The notes: generated from the letters alone by a model not told the origin. Positions 16,561 through 25,109 are shown, counted from the stretch's first letter. The stretch: 64,000 nucleotides of DNA from Megasphaera paucivorans (GCF_900103535.1 NZ_FNHQ01000001.1:187769-251768), one strand, 5' to 3'. Made by a program: numbers and translations.

Positions 16561-17739
16561 ATGAAATTATTAGAAGGAGTAAAAGTCATCGACTTTACAC
16601 ATGCCTATGCAGGTCCATACTGTTCACTCGAATTAGGAGACTTCGGTGCTGAAGTTATTAAAATAGAACGACCCGATACAGGCGATCAAGCTCGTCTTTG
16701 GGGACCATTCAAAAATTGCTATAGTGCTTACTATTCTTCCTTTAACAGAGGAAAACGAAGCTTGACATTGAATCTTACTTCAAAAGAAGGCAAGAATATC
16801 GTATTCGACTTGGTCAGAAATGCAGACATTGTCATTTCTAATTTTAAGAGCGGTACCTTAGAAAAATACGGTCTCGGCTATGATGAACTCAAACAAGTTA
16901 ATCCTGAAGTCATCTTTGCAGCTATCAACGGCTTTGGCCGCTTTGGTAAATATGCTAAATTTGCAGCTTATGACAATGTTATTCAGGCCATGGCCGGCAT
17001 TATGGACATGACCGGCTTCCCCGACAAGACACCGACAAAAATCGGACCAGCTATCGGCGATAGCTACAGTGGTTTAATGTTGTTGGTCGGTGTTCTATTG
17101 GCGTATTATAACAAACTCAAGACCGGCAAGGGCCAGCGTGTCGACGTTTCTATGCTGGGCTCGCTTGTTTCTATGGCAGAATATCCGGTTCTGGAATATG
17201 CTAATTTCGCAAAAAAGATTTCCCGTATCGGTAATGTGAACCCCTACTACGCGCCGGGCGATATCTATAAATGTGCTGATGGTTACATCGCCATTTCTGT
17301 AAAGAAGGAAGTCATGTGGATGCCCTTCTGCGAAGCTTTGAATCTTACCATCGCCAATGATAACCGGTTTGTTACGAATGATCGGCGCCTGGCTAATGTA
17401 GCAGAGCTGAAGAAAATCATTGAAACGGCCATTGAAGACAAAACACGTCGTGAAATTGTGGACCTACTGACTCCGGCAGGCATTGCCGCAGCAGGTGTCA
17501 TCAATATTGCCGAATCCTTTGAAGACTCCCAACTAAAAGCTCGTGATATGGTCATCAGCTTGAAAGATCCTGGACTCGGACCGATCAAACTGGTTGGCAA
17601 TCCTATCAAGCTTTCCAAAAATCCACCGGTAACAAATATTCCTTCACCGCTGTTAGGTGAACATACGGATGAAGTGTTGCGAGAATTAGGCTATACTGAT
17701 GCGGAGTTAGTCGATTTCCACAGTAAAAATATTGTATAA
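16561..17739 (+). CDS. Family III (CaiB/BaiF) CoA-transferase (392 aa)
   Basis: Start ATG 16561 follows TAGGAGGATACCT and gives the family N-terminus MKLLEGVKVIDFTHAYAGPY. Other features are FGAEVIKIERPDTGDQARLWG (28-48 region), FNRGKRSLTLNL, the catalytic D167 in IGPAIGDSYSG, and GKGQRVDVSMLGS. It is a paralogue of the preceding gene with matching length, so the two arose by duplication or form a heteromer. It would move CoA between acyl-CoA and a carboxylic acid such as crotonobetaine or gamma-butyrobetaine, avoiding ATP use. It ends 13 bases before the transporter start. Confidence 0.9.
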   Translation: MKLLEGVKVIDFTHAYAGPYCSLELGDFGAEVIKIERPDTGDQARLWGPFKNCYSAYYSSFNRGKRSLTLNLTSKEGKNIVFDLVRNADIVISNFKSGTLEKYGLGYDELKQVNPEVIFAAINGFGRFGKYAKFAAYDNVIQAMAGIMDMTGFPDKTPTKIGPAIGDSYSGLMLLVGVLLAYYNKLKTGKGQRVDVSMLGSLVSMAEYPVLEYANFAKKISRIGNVNPYYAPGDIYKCADGYIAISVKKEVMWMPFCEALNLTIANDNRFVTNDRRLANVAELKKIIETAIEDKTRREIVDLLTPAGIAAAGVINIAESFEDSQLKARDMVISLKDPGLGPIKLVGNPIKLSKNPPVTNIPSPLLGEHTDEVLRELGYTDAELVDFHSKNIV

Positions 17740-17752
17740 GGAGATGAAATTA

Positions 17753-19321
17753 ATGAAAAACACAAAGGGTAATATAGACTATGCATTAATGCTTCCGGCA
17801 ATTCTTGTTACGTTGCTGATCTCCCTGCCACTCGTACTCTTTAAAGAAGAAGGTGCGGACATCGTCAATGCACTTTTTAAGGGTGTTACGGGAAACTTTA
17901 AGTTTATCTTCCTGCTTTATGGTTTTTTCTGTGTCACGTTTCTGCTCTGGCTCGGTCTGAGCAAATGGGGTAGTATCAAATTTGGAGGACCTGATGACAA
18001 ACCGGAATTCTCTACATATAAATGGGGCATCATGATGTTCTGCGCCGGCATCGGTATTGCTATCGCTCGCTGGGCCTTTATTGAACCTGCCTATTATATA
18101 AGTGCCCCCCCCCTCGGAATCTTGCCGAACAGCACGGATGCCGCCGAATGGGCCGGTATGCTTGGTCAGTTCCATTGGGGCATTACCCCGTGGGCTATTT
18201 ATGCCTTACCGGCCTTTCCCATTGCTTATGCACTCCATGTCAAGAAGTTGCGAACGTTGCGTTTCAGCACGGCCTGCAAGGGAGTACTTGGTTCCAAAGC
18301 TGACGGTATTATTGGTAAAATTATTGACATCCTAGTTATTTTCGGCATGATTGGTGGTGTTGGAACATCGTTAGGTCTGGCTGTACCACTCGTATCTGCT
18401 TTGGTCGCCCATTTCATGGGCTTGGAACAGAGCCTGTATCTGCAGCTAGTAGTCCTTGTTGCTTTTGTGGCTCTCGTTTGTGTCACGGTCTTCTTTGGAC
18501 TGAAGAAAGGTATTTCCAAGCTTTACGACATTAAGACATATTTGGCTTATTTTCTGTTAGCCTTTGTCTTCATCGCCGGGCCGACTATCTTTATTCTCAA
18601 CACCTGGGTCAACAGCATCGGCCTCATGGCCACGAACTTTATTCGCATGAGTCTTTTTACCGATCCCATTGCTCATACGGGATTTACCGAAAGCTGGACC
18701 GTTTTTTATTGGGCTTGGTGGATTGCTTACTCACCGATGATGGGACTCTTCGTAGCCCAGATTTCCAAGGGACGTACAATCAGGGAATTAGTTTTCGGTG
18801 AACTCTTTTTCGGTAGCCTGGGTTGCTGGGTATTCTTCGCTGTCTGGGGTGGTTATTCCATCAATCTCCAGATTACGGATGTCTTAAACATCTCTCAGAT
18901 TGTTAAAACCATGACACCAGATGGCACTATCGTTGCTATCTTGGGCACCTTGCCAATGGCAGAAACGTTAATCATTCCGGTATTTGCTGTCATGTGCTTG
19001 GTTTTTCTGAGTGGCACGATCAGTTCCTCTGCGTATACACTATCTTCTCAGGTATCCAAGGATATCGGTAGTAGTGAAGAACCAAATAACAAAGTCAGCA
19101 CTCTTTGGGCTATCTTGCTCGGCGTTTACGCCGCTGGCTTGCTCACTACCGGCGGATTACAGTCCGTACAGCTGTCCTCAATTATCTTGGCATTACCGTT
19201 GATTGCAGTTATGGTAATGATGGTACTGTCCTTTATGAAATGGCTTCACGAAGACTATGGTGAAATCTTGGATACAAAGAAAGTAGCTGCAAAGAGCGAA
19301 GACATCAAACCTGTGGAATAA
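17753..19321 (+). CDS. BCCT-family (CaiT-like) betaine/carnitine transporter (522 aa)
   Basis: ATG 17753 follows AAGGAGATGAAATTA. About twelve hydrophobic segments are visible. BCCT hallmarks are GIGIAIARWAFIEPAYYISAPP near residues 105-125, and the signature WTVFYWAWWIAYSPMMGLFVAQISKGRTIREL, whose Trp-rich cage segment binds trimethylammonium groups in this family. The RTIREL end and the substrate segment resemble CaiT-type antiporters more than osmoregulated BetP, and there is no long regulatory C-terminal tail. It is the last gene of the sigma-54 operon and defines a quaternary-amine substrate. It could be an exchanger (substrate in, product out). Confidence 0.9.
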   Translation: MKNTKGNIDYALMLPAILVTLLISLPLVLFKEEGADIVNALFKGVTGNFKFIFLLYGFFCVTFLLWLGLSKWGSIKFGGPDDKPEFSTYKWGIMMFCAGIGIAIARWAFIEPAYYISAPPLGILPNSTDAAEWAGMLGQFHWGITPWAIYALPAFPIAYALHVKKLRTLRFSTACKGVLGSKADGIIGKIIDILVIFGMIGGVGTSLGLAVPLVSALVAHFMGLEQSLYLQLVVLVAFVALVCVTVFFGLKKGISKLYDIKTYLAYFLLAFVFIAGPTIFILNTWVNSIGLMATNFIRMSLFTDPIAHTGFTESWTVFYWAWWIAYSPMMGLFVAQISKGRTIRELVFGELFFGSLGCWVFFAVWGGYSINLQITDVLNISQIVKTMTPDGTIVAILGTLPMAETLIIPVFAVMCLVFLSGTISSSAYTLSSQVSKDIGSSEEPNNKVSTLWAILLGVYAAGLLTTGGLQSVQLSSIILALPLIAVMVMMVLSFMKWLHEDYGEILDTKKVAAKSEDIKPVE

Positions 19322-19346
19322 AAACGAAACATGTCATGAACGCATG

Positions 19347-19385
19347 AAAAAAGAAGCCTTATCTGTACAAATAGGCTTCTTTTTT
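19347..19385. terminator. Bidirectional terminator between transporter and regulator
   Basis: AGAAGCCT pairs with AGGCTTCT, with six A on one side and six or more T on the other. It serves the rightward operon and the convergent regulator gene, whose stop codon is two bases away. Confidence 0.85.
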
Positions 19386-19386
19386 G

Positions 19387-20742
19387 TTATTCAGTATCCT
19401 TGATATATTTCTTGATGAGACGGTAAGCCTTTGGTTGACTGATTTTCAGGGCCTTGGCTACATGAGTACTGGTTTGGTATTTGTTGTAAGCATCATGGAT
19501 GATTCGGCTTTCGTAATCGGCTAGTAAATCGTCAAGCGATGTATCTTCTTTAACTATTTGCTCCGTAGAAAAAAATTTAAAAAGATTCTTTGGCAAGTCT
19601 TGGGGTAGTAACTCATGGCTATCTGTAGACAGGACTACCATTTTTTGGATGATATGATCCAGCTCGCGTATATTACCCGGCCAAGAATAATTCATCAGCA
19701 CGCTGAGTGTTTCCTCCGTAATAAGTTGATTGCGTTTAAATTTCTTATTGTATTTATTCAGGAAAAAATAGGACAACGCCTTAATGTCATCGGGTCTTTC
19801 CCGGAGTGGTGGCAGGACGATTTCAAAAGCATTCAGGCGGTAATAAAGATCCTGACGGAAATTCTTTGTCGCAACTAGTTTTTGAAGATTGCAATTGGTA
19901 GCAGCAATAATTTTGACATTGACGGTGACCGGCTTATGTCCACCCACGGGGATAAATTCCTGATCCTGCAGGACTTGTAGGAACTTGCTTTGCAATTCCA
20001 TGGGAATCTCCGATACTTCATCCATGAACAGGGTACCACCATCGGCGATTTCCAACAGACCCTTTTTTCCTTGTTTGTCAGCTCCAGTAAAAGAACCAGA
20101 CTTGTAACCGAACAGCTCCGACTCTATGAGGTTCGGATTGATACAGGCACAATTTAGGCTGACAAACGGTTTATCCTTGCGGAGACTGATGTTATGCATA
20201 TATTTGGCTAACAAGCTCTTACCAGTACCGGTTTCACCCATGATCAGGCAGGGCATATCGTAAGCCGCCAATTGTCCGACCATGGACATGATTTTTTCCA
20301 TGACTTTACTACTGTAAATATAGTCACCCTTTGAAGTTTTAGGATAAGTAACATCAATGGATTTCTTTTCGCTATCATTTAACTCGTTGATAGTATACAA
20401 GTCATTGACGTTCATGACTACATATTGGATATTTTTATCTTTATCCATGATGGGAACAGAAATAGTAATAATGTCGGCGCCAAGATTCGTGATCTGTCGG
20501 CGGGTTATAGTTTTTTTCTCTCTGTACACTATAGGCAGTGTGGAATTACCCCAAAAAGTGTTATCTAACACGGAAAAATTCTGGCCGATAAAATGTTCCG
20601 GCGGCAGTCCGTAGTGACGGAGACTAGCTTTGTTGAGATAAACTAATTTGTAGTTGTTATCAAAAATCATGATTTCGTCATGGAGATTATCAATGAGATT
20701 TTTGAAAGTTTTCAAATCCCAATCTGTAGTATTTTTTGTCAT
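19387..20742 (-). CDS. PAS-AAA+-HTH sigma-54-dependent activator (451 aa)
   Basis: Residues about 15-125 form a PAS sensor (DEIMIFDNNYKLVYLNKAS). The AAA+ domain has Walker A GETGTGKS (169-176), the sigma-54 contact loop GSFTGA (216-221), Walker B GGTLFMDEV and an arginine-finger region, and the C-terminus is a Fis-type helix-turn-helix (THVAKALKISQPKAYRLIKK). The GAFTGA loop has Ala to Ser at position two, which is tolerated in some members. The first in-frame start is TTG; ATG 20740-20742 is preferred, with GGAAGGG upstream. It very probably activates the sigma-54 promoter at 14029 when PAS senses substrate or energy state. Confidence 0.92.
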   Translation of the reverse strand: MTKNTTDWDLKTFKNLIDNLHDEIMIFDNNYKLVYLNKASLRHYGLPPEHFIGQNFSVLDNTFWGNSTLPIVYREKKTITRRQITNLGADIITISVPIMDKDKNIQYVVMNVNDLYTINELNDSEKKSIDVTYPKTSKGDYIYSSKVMEKIMSMVGQLAAYDMPCLIMGETGTGKSLLAKYMHNISLRKDKPFVSLNCACINPNLIESELFGYKSGSFTGADKQGKKGLLEIADGGTLFMDEVSEIPMELQSKFLQVLQDQEFIPVGGHKPVTVNVKIIAATNCNLQKLVATKNFRQDLYYRLNAFEIVLPPLRERPDDIKALSYFFLNKYNKKFKRNQLITEETLSVLMNYSWPGNIRELDHIIQKMVVLSTDSHELLPQDLPKNLFKFFSTEQIVKEDTSLDDLLADYESRIIHDAYNKYQTSTHVAKALKISQPKAYRLIKKYIKDTE

Positions 20743-21223
20743 GCTCAAACAACCCTTCCGCAACAATTTCTGTATGTTTTTATTATATCATATGGGCCAC
20801 GGTCTCGCAGTATCTTTTTGACGGCTCGATCAGGTACTAGTGCAAATGTTATTACATTTTAGATTAAGCTATAAAATTATTTCCATTTATATAAGTAAAA
20901 CGGGTGTATCAAGATTTTTGTGTAAATAAATTTTAACAGCGCGTATCATACTGCTGCATCAATTCGCTTATATATTATTTTTTTATTCATACAAAATTCC
21001 CTATACCATTTTAATTATTATTCGATAATTGTTTATATATAAGTTATTTCTCAAAAGAATATTGGTCAACTGCTTAATTTACACTTAATAATAAACAACA
21101 AAGCGACCACCAAAAATTGATTTTAAGGTAGTCATTTTGTATTTTTCAATATTTTATATCCATAATCATACGAATTAACCTTATCCTACCAATAAGAGTT
21201 TATTGATATTGTAGCACAACAAC
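20743..21223. other. AT-rich intergenic region at the island/prophage junction
   Basis: About 480 bases without a coding frame I trust. It is strongly AT-rich with many short runs. It contains the regulator's promoter region (near 20780-20870) and, at its right end, the terminator of the phage activator gene (21090-21133). No direct or inverted repeat shared with the left edge of the island (13.7-14.0 kb) could be found by eye, and no integrase or transposase gene is present. Confidence 0.5.
21090..21133 (-). terminator. Intrinsic terminator after the RinA-like gene
   Basis: Leftward, GACTACC pairs with GGTGGTC (one G-T pair) over a loop that includes an A/T-rich stretch, followed by GCTTTGTTGTTTATT. 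The U tract is broken, so strength is uncertain. It ends the early transcript just before the metabolic island. Confidence 0.5.
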
Positions 21224-21682
21224 TCACACCACATGAATCAGTCCCAAATCAATTGCAATCTCGATCGCATGGTTATCCGCCTTTTCTAGAATTTTGTAAT
21301 ACATTGTCCGTCCCATATTCAGCTTATTACATATTCGTCGCCAATGGCTGCCTTCATACCTCATTTTTACGGCTTTGCGACTAACATCATCCAAGCCATC
21401 ATACGTAGCGTCAATTACTTTAATCCACTTTCCGGGATTATCAATCACAATTCCATTCCGAAGTGTTACAGATTTTAATTCCGTCGCTAATTTAATACCT
21501 TGCACTGCAGTAGGATCAGAAACAAAAGCCTGACTACCTGAACCATCTGTATGCCCCGCTGTACTGAGTGATTCTTCTCGCGCTTCCCGGACAGCCCGTT
21601 TAAGTACCTGTTCATGATAGAATATAAATTGTATTGTTTGTTTCTTGGGATCTTTTCGCGTCCGCTGTCCTTTTTTTATCAA
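21224..21682 (-). CDS. RinA/ArpU-like phage late transcription activator (152 aa)
   Basis: Typical length and layout of late regulators found between early and late modules: a basic N-terminus (KKGQRTRKDPKKQTIQ), a helical middle, and a sigma-region-4-like helix-turn-helix at the C-terminus (VSRKAVKMRYEGSHWRRICNKLNMGRTMYYKI). The start is TTG at 21680-21682 with AAAGGAG nine bases upstream. These proteins are known to turn on phage late (terminase) transcription. Here its target operon starts about 8.6 kb away, across the metabolic island, which is unusual. Confidence 0.75.
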   Translation of the reverse strand: MIKKGQRTRKDPKKQTIQFIFYHEQVLKRAVREAREESLSTAGHTDGSGSQAFVSDPTAVQGIKLATELKSVTLRNGIVIDNPGKWIKVIDATYDGLDDVSRKAVKMRYEGSHWRRICNKLNMGRTMYYKILEKADNHAIEIAIDLGLIHVV

Positions 21683-21696
21683 GGGATATCACTCCT

Positions 21697-21870
21697 TTAG
21701 CACACATGTTTACATTTTTCTTGTAATGGGAACCATTGCCCCTTCTTGCCACAAAATGAGCAGCTATGCTTCCTGCATGCCGTATTATGACAATCAGTAC
21801 AATTACAATCCTTACACTGTTTAGATGATCCTGTTATGGTTTTAGCACTCTTTTTTATAGTATTTTTCAT
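21697..21870 (-). CDS. Small cysteine-rich putative zinc-binding protein (57 aa)
   Basis: Encodes MKNTIKKSAK followed by CKDCNCTDCHN and CSFCGKKGQW, ending CKHVC. Ten cysteines and several histidines can form two zinc-binding sites. ATG 21868-21870 follows GGAGGCAGCTA. It lies between the RinA-like gene and the AAA ATPase in the same direction. No function can be assigned; such small ribbons often act as nucleic-acid or protein adaptors. Confidence 0.6.
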   Translation of the reverse strand: MKNTIKKSAKTITGSSKQCKDCNCTDCHNTACRKHSCSFCGKKGQWFPLQEKCKHVC

Positions 21871-21880
21871 TAGCTGCCTC

Positions 21881-22762
21881 CTACAATAACCCGCTTAAAA
21901 TACACTGTTTATGTAATCTAACAGCCTCATGTTCTAAATCGCTGTAAGACGTACATTGTTCTATCTTTTCCTTATCAAAGGGTAACTGTATCGCTTTTCG
22001 CTTCATATACTTTTCAACATACATTTCTTTTTGCTCTATTGTCGGATCTGGGAATGAAAGCACTACATCAAACCTACGATGTACTGCACTATCCAATAAA
22101 TCATCACGATTGGTAGCTGCTACAAATACAACGTCTTCAGGCAATCGGTCTAAGCTCATTAACAGACTATTAACAATATTGTTGTAAGCTCGCCCGCTTG
22201 AGGCTGTATCATCTGTCCTTGATGTACCCAACGTATCAAATTCATCCAGAAATAAAAGCCCCTGCGAAGGAATATTCTGGATTAAATTTATCACGTTCTT
22301 TTCAGACTCCCCTAAATGCGAATCGATTAACTCATTTGTGATGGCAATATACGGTGTAATCCCTAAATATCCGGCTAAGGCAATGGCAAAACTGGTCTTA
22401 CCGTTGCCCGGCGGTCCAACTAACAACACCCTGTTACTATTTGTTAATCCCTGTTCCCGGAGTTCTTTGCGATAGGACCATTCTTTACGGATGTTTTCCA
22501 AAAACTCAATGATCGTATCGTTCAGTAATAGATTATCCATGGAAACTTCTTTATAGGTCTCACAAACAAACGGTTTTAATGCCTGCGGAAGTTCAATTAA
22601 TTTGCCGGTATTATTTTTATAAGAATCATATATGCGTTGTAACCGATACGCACCATTTGTATTTCCTAACTCACTGATCATTCGGTTAAATCCAATATCT
22701 ATTTTTTGTTTATCTCCATCCACCAATGAGCAGATTAAATCAAATACCTGATCCTGTTTCAT
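21881..22762 (-). CDS. AAA+ ATPase, SpoVK/FtsH-like core (293 aa)
   Basis: After a roughly 100-residue N-terminal helical region, the AAA core shows Walker A GPPGNGKTS (116-124), Walker B LLFLDEFD (169-176), sensor 1 AATNRDD and an arginine-finger region AVHRRFD. It resembles single-ring AAA ATPases that act as remodelling factors. In many accessory regions such ATPases are paired with subtilisin-like proteases, but none is adjacent here; neighbours are two Cys-rich proteins and RusA. A role in replication or lysogeny conflict is possible, unproven. Confidence 0.85.
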   Translation of the reverse strand: MKQDQVFDLICSLVDGDKQKIDIGFNRMISELGNTNGAYRLQRIYDSYKNNTGKLIELPQALKPFVCETYKEVSMDNLLLNDTIIEFLENIRKEWSYRKELREQGLTNSNRVLLVGPPGNGKTSFAIALAGYLGITPYIAITNELIDSHLGESEKNVINLIQNIPSQGLLFLDEFDTLGTSRTDDTASSGRAYNNIVNSLLMSLDRLPEDVVFVAATNRDDLLDSAVHRRFDVVLSFPDPTIEQKEMYVEKYMKRKAIQLPFDKEKIEQCTSYSDLEHEAVRLHKQCILSGLL

Positions 22763-22777
22763 TTATTTACCTCTTTT

Positions 22778-23185
22778 TTATAACGGATGAATGCATTTGG
22801 AATTTCTAATAATCCCCTTATTATTTTCAATAGAACACAGCTCTTCCTCTTTTATCTTGCATCGTAAACAAAATGAACTAAGACGGATATGTTCCCATTT
22901 CCAACATCGGATCATCTGCCGTGGTCTGAATGTACCGGCTTGCTTTCTACGCCATATCTTATTCCATCCACGTTTGTGCCATTCAGCAGCCGCTCTGGAT
23001 CTAGCAATATTTAATGCACTTACACGTTCCAAACAATCATCATACTGTAAATCAGTACATGTCCGTTTATTACATTTTCTAGCAGCGAATTCACATTTAC
23101 GGCCAAACTTCTTAAAAAAATGCTTCTTGCAAATACTCCATTTATCTTTTCTAATGATATATTCATCTATGGTTTCTTTTTTCAT
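22778..23185 (-). CDS. Cys/His-rich phage protein (135 aa)
   Basis: Starts MKKETIDEYIIRKDKWSICKK with GGGAGGGGAAACA upstream. It is highly basic with Cys pairs (CEFAARKCNKRTC, CLRCKIKEEELC), suggesting zinc binding and nucleic-acid contact. It follows RusA and precedes the AAA ATPase with short gaps. I do not recognise the family. Confidence 0.55.
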   Translation of the reverse strand: MKKETIDEYIIRKDKWSICKKHFFKKFGRKCEFAARKCNKRTCTDLQYDDCLERVSALNIARSRAAAEWHKRGWNKIWRRKQAGTFRPRQMIRCWKWEHIRLSSFCLRCKIKEEELCSIENNKGIIRNSKCIHPL

Positions 23186-23218
23186 TGTTTCCCCTCCCAC
23201 TAAATCAATAGGATACTC

Positions 23219-23647
23219 TTATGCCCGACGCATATTTTTAAGCACGTATGGATCAAGCGTATAGGCAATGCCATCCGTTGGCACAATTTCTATCCCAATA
23301 TCTACATGAGGATTCTGCTTGTCTATCCCTGCTATCCGGCTGTCACCAAAACCAACAACCAGTCTGTCATTTGCAAGGATCGCCGCTTTTTCCAATATGT
23401 CACACGTTGCCTGTAGCAATCCTATCAAGTCCGGCCATGACTTTCGATTTGGCATATAATACAACGCTGTCATAATGACAGGGCAGTCAATTGTATTTTC
23501 TTTATGCCTGACTTTTAATTGCCATAAAGCCGATTCTTCATATGCTGCATACTGCTTACTTTGCATCAAACTATTTTTTGTCCGCCTCATACTGTTCTTT
23601 TTAGTTATCGGACGACCTGTAATTGTAAATGTATACGGTTGATTCAC
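23219..23647 (-). CDS. rusA: RusA-like Holliday junction resolvase (142 aa)
   Basis: N-terminus YTFTITGRPITKKNSMRR is the RusA-type start. The catalytic region SWPDLIGLLQATCDIL (RusA: D-x-DNL-x-K) followed by ANDRLVVGFGDSRIAG supplies the acidic metal ligands. The family resolves recombination and replication intermediates before packaging. It lies in the early operon between small genes. A 5'-degenerate copy lies at 44555-44900, with the same flanking RNA gene, showing the module exists in more than one prophage here. Confidence 0.8.
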   Translation of the reverse strand: MNQPYTFTITGRPITKKNSMRRTKNSLMQSKQYAAYEESALWQLKVRHKENTIDCPVIMTALYYMPNRKSWPDLIGLLQATCDILEKAAILANDRLVVGFGDSRIAGIDKQNPHVDIGIEIVPTDGIAYTLDPYVLKNMRRA

Positions 23648-23737
23648 TTTCTAATTACTCCTTTAACTGTTATTTATATATACAAAAATTTACTAACTAT
23701 CTACTTTTCTTTTAAATATTTTGTACTATAATGGAGC

Positions 23738-23868
23738 CAAGCAGAGTTCCATTCATGCAAAAACTTCCAAATTATGACAAATCAAAAGTTCCACACCTGC
23801 TAATCTTCCAATGAAACTCTGCTGTAAGACAAGATATGTGAAGACAAACCACGTATCTTGTCTTTTAT
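23738..23868 (+). ncRNA. Structured small RNA, copy A (phage P1)
   Basis: A -10-like TATAAT (23727-23732, extended with TGTAC) precedes an outer helix AGCAGAGTT (23740-23748) with AACTCTGCT (23815-23823) plus CATT with AATG inside. The conserved core GCAAAAACTTCCAAATT is at 23757-23773. A terminator AGACAAGATA...TATCTTGTCT (23827-23863) with TTTTATTT follows. It is on the plus strand, antisense to neighbouring phage genes but in a gap between them. It shares architecture, promoter and core with copies at 44992, 54760 and 62561. I know of no named family that fits. Confidence 0.8.
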
Positions 23869-23894
23869 TTATGTTGATGATGTATTCATCCGTT

Positions 23895-24137
23895 CTATTT
23901 AACCCCATTATTTTCACCATCCATTGGCATAGTCCATGTTCTTTTCCCCTCTGCAATAGCCTGATATATAGCATCCCGTACTTTTTCTGGATCTTTGTAT
24001 TTTCCAAGCATATCAAACAGGTAATCATGTTCTAATGAATCATATCCGCAATAAGAAAATATCTCATTATTATGAATTTCAACCGCTATGCTCTTATCCA
24101 GATTTACAATGTTTCCATCTTGTGTTAAAATCCACAT
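23895..24137 (-). CDS. Small phage early protein (80 aa)
   Basis: Begins MWILTQDGNIVNLDKSIAVE, an N-terminal pattern seen in small phage proteins of unknown function, with a central strand pair and a helical C-terminal region (KYKDPEKVRDAIYQAIAEGKR). ATG overlaps the preceding gene by 44 bases, implying coupling. No function is known to me. Confidence 0.6.
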   Translation of the reverse strand: MWILTQDGNIVNLDKSIAVEIHNNEIFSYCGYDSLEHDYLFDMLGKYKDPEKVRDAIYQAIAEGKRTWTMPMDGENNGVK

Positions 24138-24327
24138 TTCCCTTCACCTTCCTAGCAATATCATCATCGTTAAATAAATTTACTGCCCCGTCCTTTGTGG
24201 TAGACCATCCGCCGGTACGTCCGCAGTGGTGACATACCAGACGATATATCGTAATGCCGTTGCTACTATTTACTTCTAAACAGGCACTATACCCACATTT
24301 ACAACTCGTTTTCTTTGTAGTTTTCAT
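24094..24327 (-). CDS. Lar-like zinc-ribbon protein, possible restriction alleviation (77 aa)
   Basis: Layout matches Lar-type proteins: a CxC ribbon half CKCGYSACLEV, the second half YRLVCHHCGRTGGW, and the closing helix KDGAVNLFND, corresponding to the conserved A-x-x-x-W/F-N end. Lar proteins relieve type I restriction on some phages; many homologues are only called so by similarity. It sits in the early operon near SSB. A truncated copy lies at 45145-45237. Confidence 0.6.
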   Translation of the reverse strand: MKTTKKTSCKCGYSACLEVNSSNGITIYRLVCHHCGRTGGWSTTKDGAVNLFNDDDIARKVKGNVDFNTRWKHCKSG

Positions 24328-24351
24328 AATTATTTATGAGTACCACCTTTA

Positions 24352-24750
24352 CTAAAATGGGATTTCTTCTTCATTTACATCAGACCCGTAGTGATCAAAA
24401 CTACTGTCATTTTTTTGTATTTTTTCATCATTCGTTATATTTCGGCTGACATAATCTGCAATAATTTCAGTTACGTAGCGTTTTGTACCATCTTTCGCCT
24501 CATAGGATCGGGTACTGATTCTACCTTTTACTAATACGTTGTCACCCTTAGTCAACATATTCCCCACCGATTCAGCAAGCTTGCCCCAACATACCACATT
24601 CAGCCAATCCGTTATTTCTGTCCCTTCCCCATTGGATTTCACGTAGTTTGATGCAGCAGCCACACTAAAGCTTGCCACGGCTTTGCCGTTTGCCGTAAAC
24701 CGCAGTTCAGGATCTCGTCCCAGATTTCCGCTTATAATTGCTGTATTCAT
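24352..24750 (-). CDS. ssb: Single-stranded DNA-binding protein (132 aa)
   Basis: OB fold with SSB hallmarks: MNTAIISGNLGRDPELRFT, DWLNVVCWGKLAESV, KGDNVLVKGRISTRSYE and an acidic C-terminal tail ending EEEIPF, the tip that recruits partner proteins. Strong GGAGG upstream. It belongs to the replication/recombination operon. A 93 percent identical paralogue lies at 45255-45653 in the relic region. Confidence 0.95.
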   Translation of the reverse strand: MNTAIISGNLGRDPELRFTANGKAVASFSVAAASNYVKSNGEGTEITDWLNVVCWGKLAESVGNMLTKGDNVLVKGRISTRSYEAKDGTKRYVTEIIADYVSRNITNDEKIQKNDSSFDHYGSDVNEEEIPF

Positions 24751-24794
24751 ACATAGTCCTCCTTAAAAATCTCCTATCATCGAAAATTCGCAAT

Positions 24795-25109
24795 TCATTC
24801 ATGGTGAACGCTTTCGCCTTCGATTTCCGCCACAATACAGCCAGTAAACTGATCTATGTCCAATACTGCCTTCTGCGTTACAAGCGTACCTGTCATTCCC
24901 TGCCAGTTCACGTACTGTACTTGATTATTGTCATAGGCAAAGGCGATTTCAGTATAGTTATCACGCAGCATCTTTTCTGTCAGTTCCGGGAAACATCGTT
25001 TTGCATATTCCACTACTTCCGGACGCATTTGCATTTCTTTCCGGAATGTACCCGTCTTAATGCTGTTAAAAATATTTTTTATACGGTCTGGCAATTCTCT
25101 GTTAGTCAT
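24795..25109 (-). CDS. Phage early protein of unknown function (104 aa)
   Basis: Start ATG 25107-25109 (MTNRELPDR) is preferred, with GGGAGG eight bases upstream, and overlaps the upstream gene end by eight bases. The protein has helical halves (EVVEYAKRCFPELTEKMLRDNY) and a beta-rich C-terminus. It lies between the helicase-loader-like gene and SSB. A pseudogene copy with an in-frame stop lies at 45701-45920. Function unknown. Confidence 0.5.
   Translation of the reverse strand: MTNRELPDRIKNIFNSIKTGTFRKEMQMRPEVVEYAKRCFPELTEKMLRDNYTEIAFAYDNNQVQYVNWQGMTGTLVTQKAVLDIDQFTGCIVAEIEGESVHHE

Noticed and set aside
20743..21223. Transposon ends around the metabolic island
   Set aside because: No shared direct or inverted repeat with the left edge and no transposase or integrase; entry mechanism stays open.
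23753..24028. Leftward 91-residue frame
   Set aside because: It overlaps small RNA copy A and the 80-aa gene in another frame and looks like shadow sequence.
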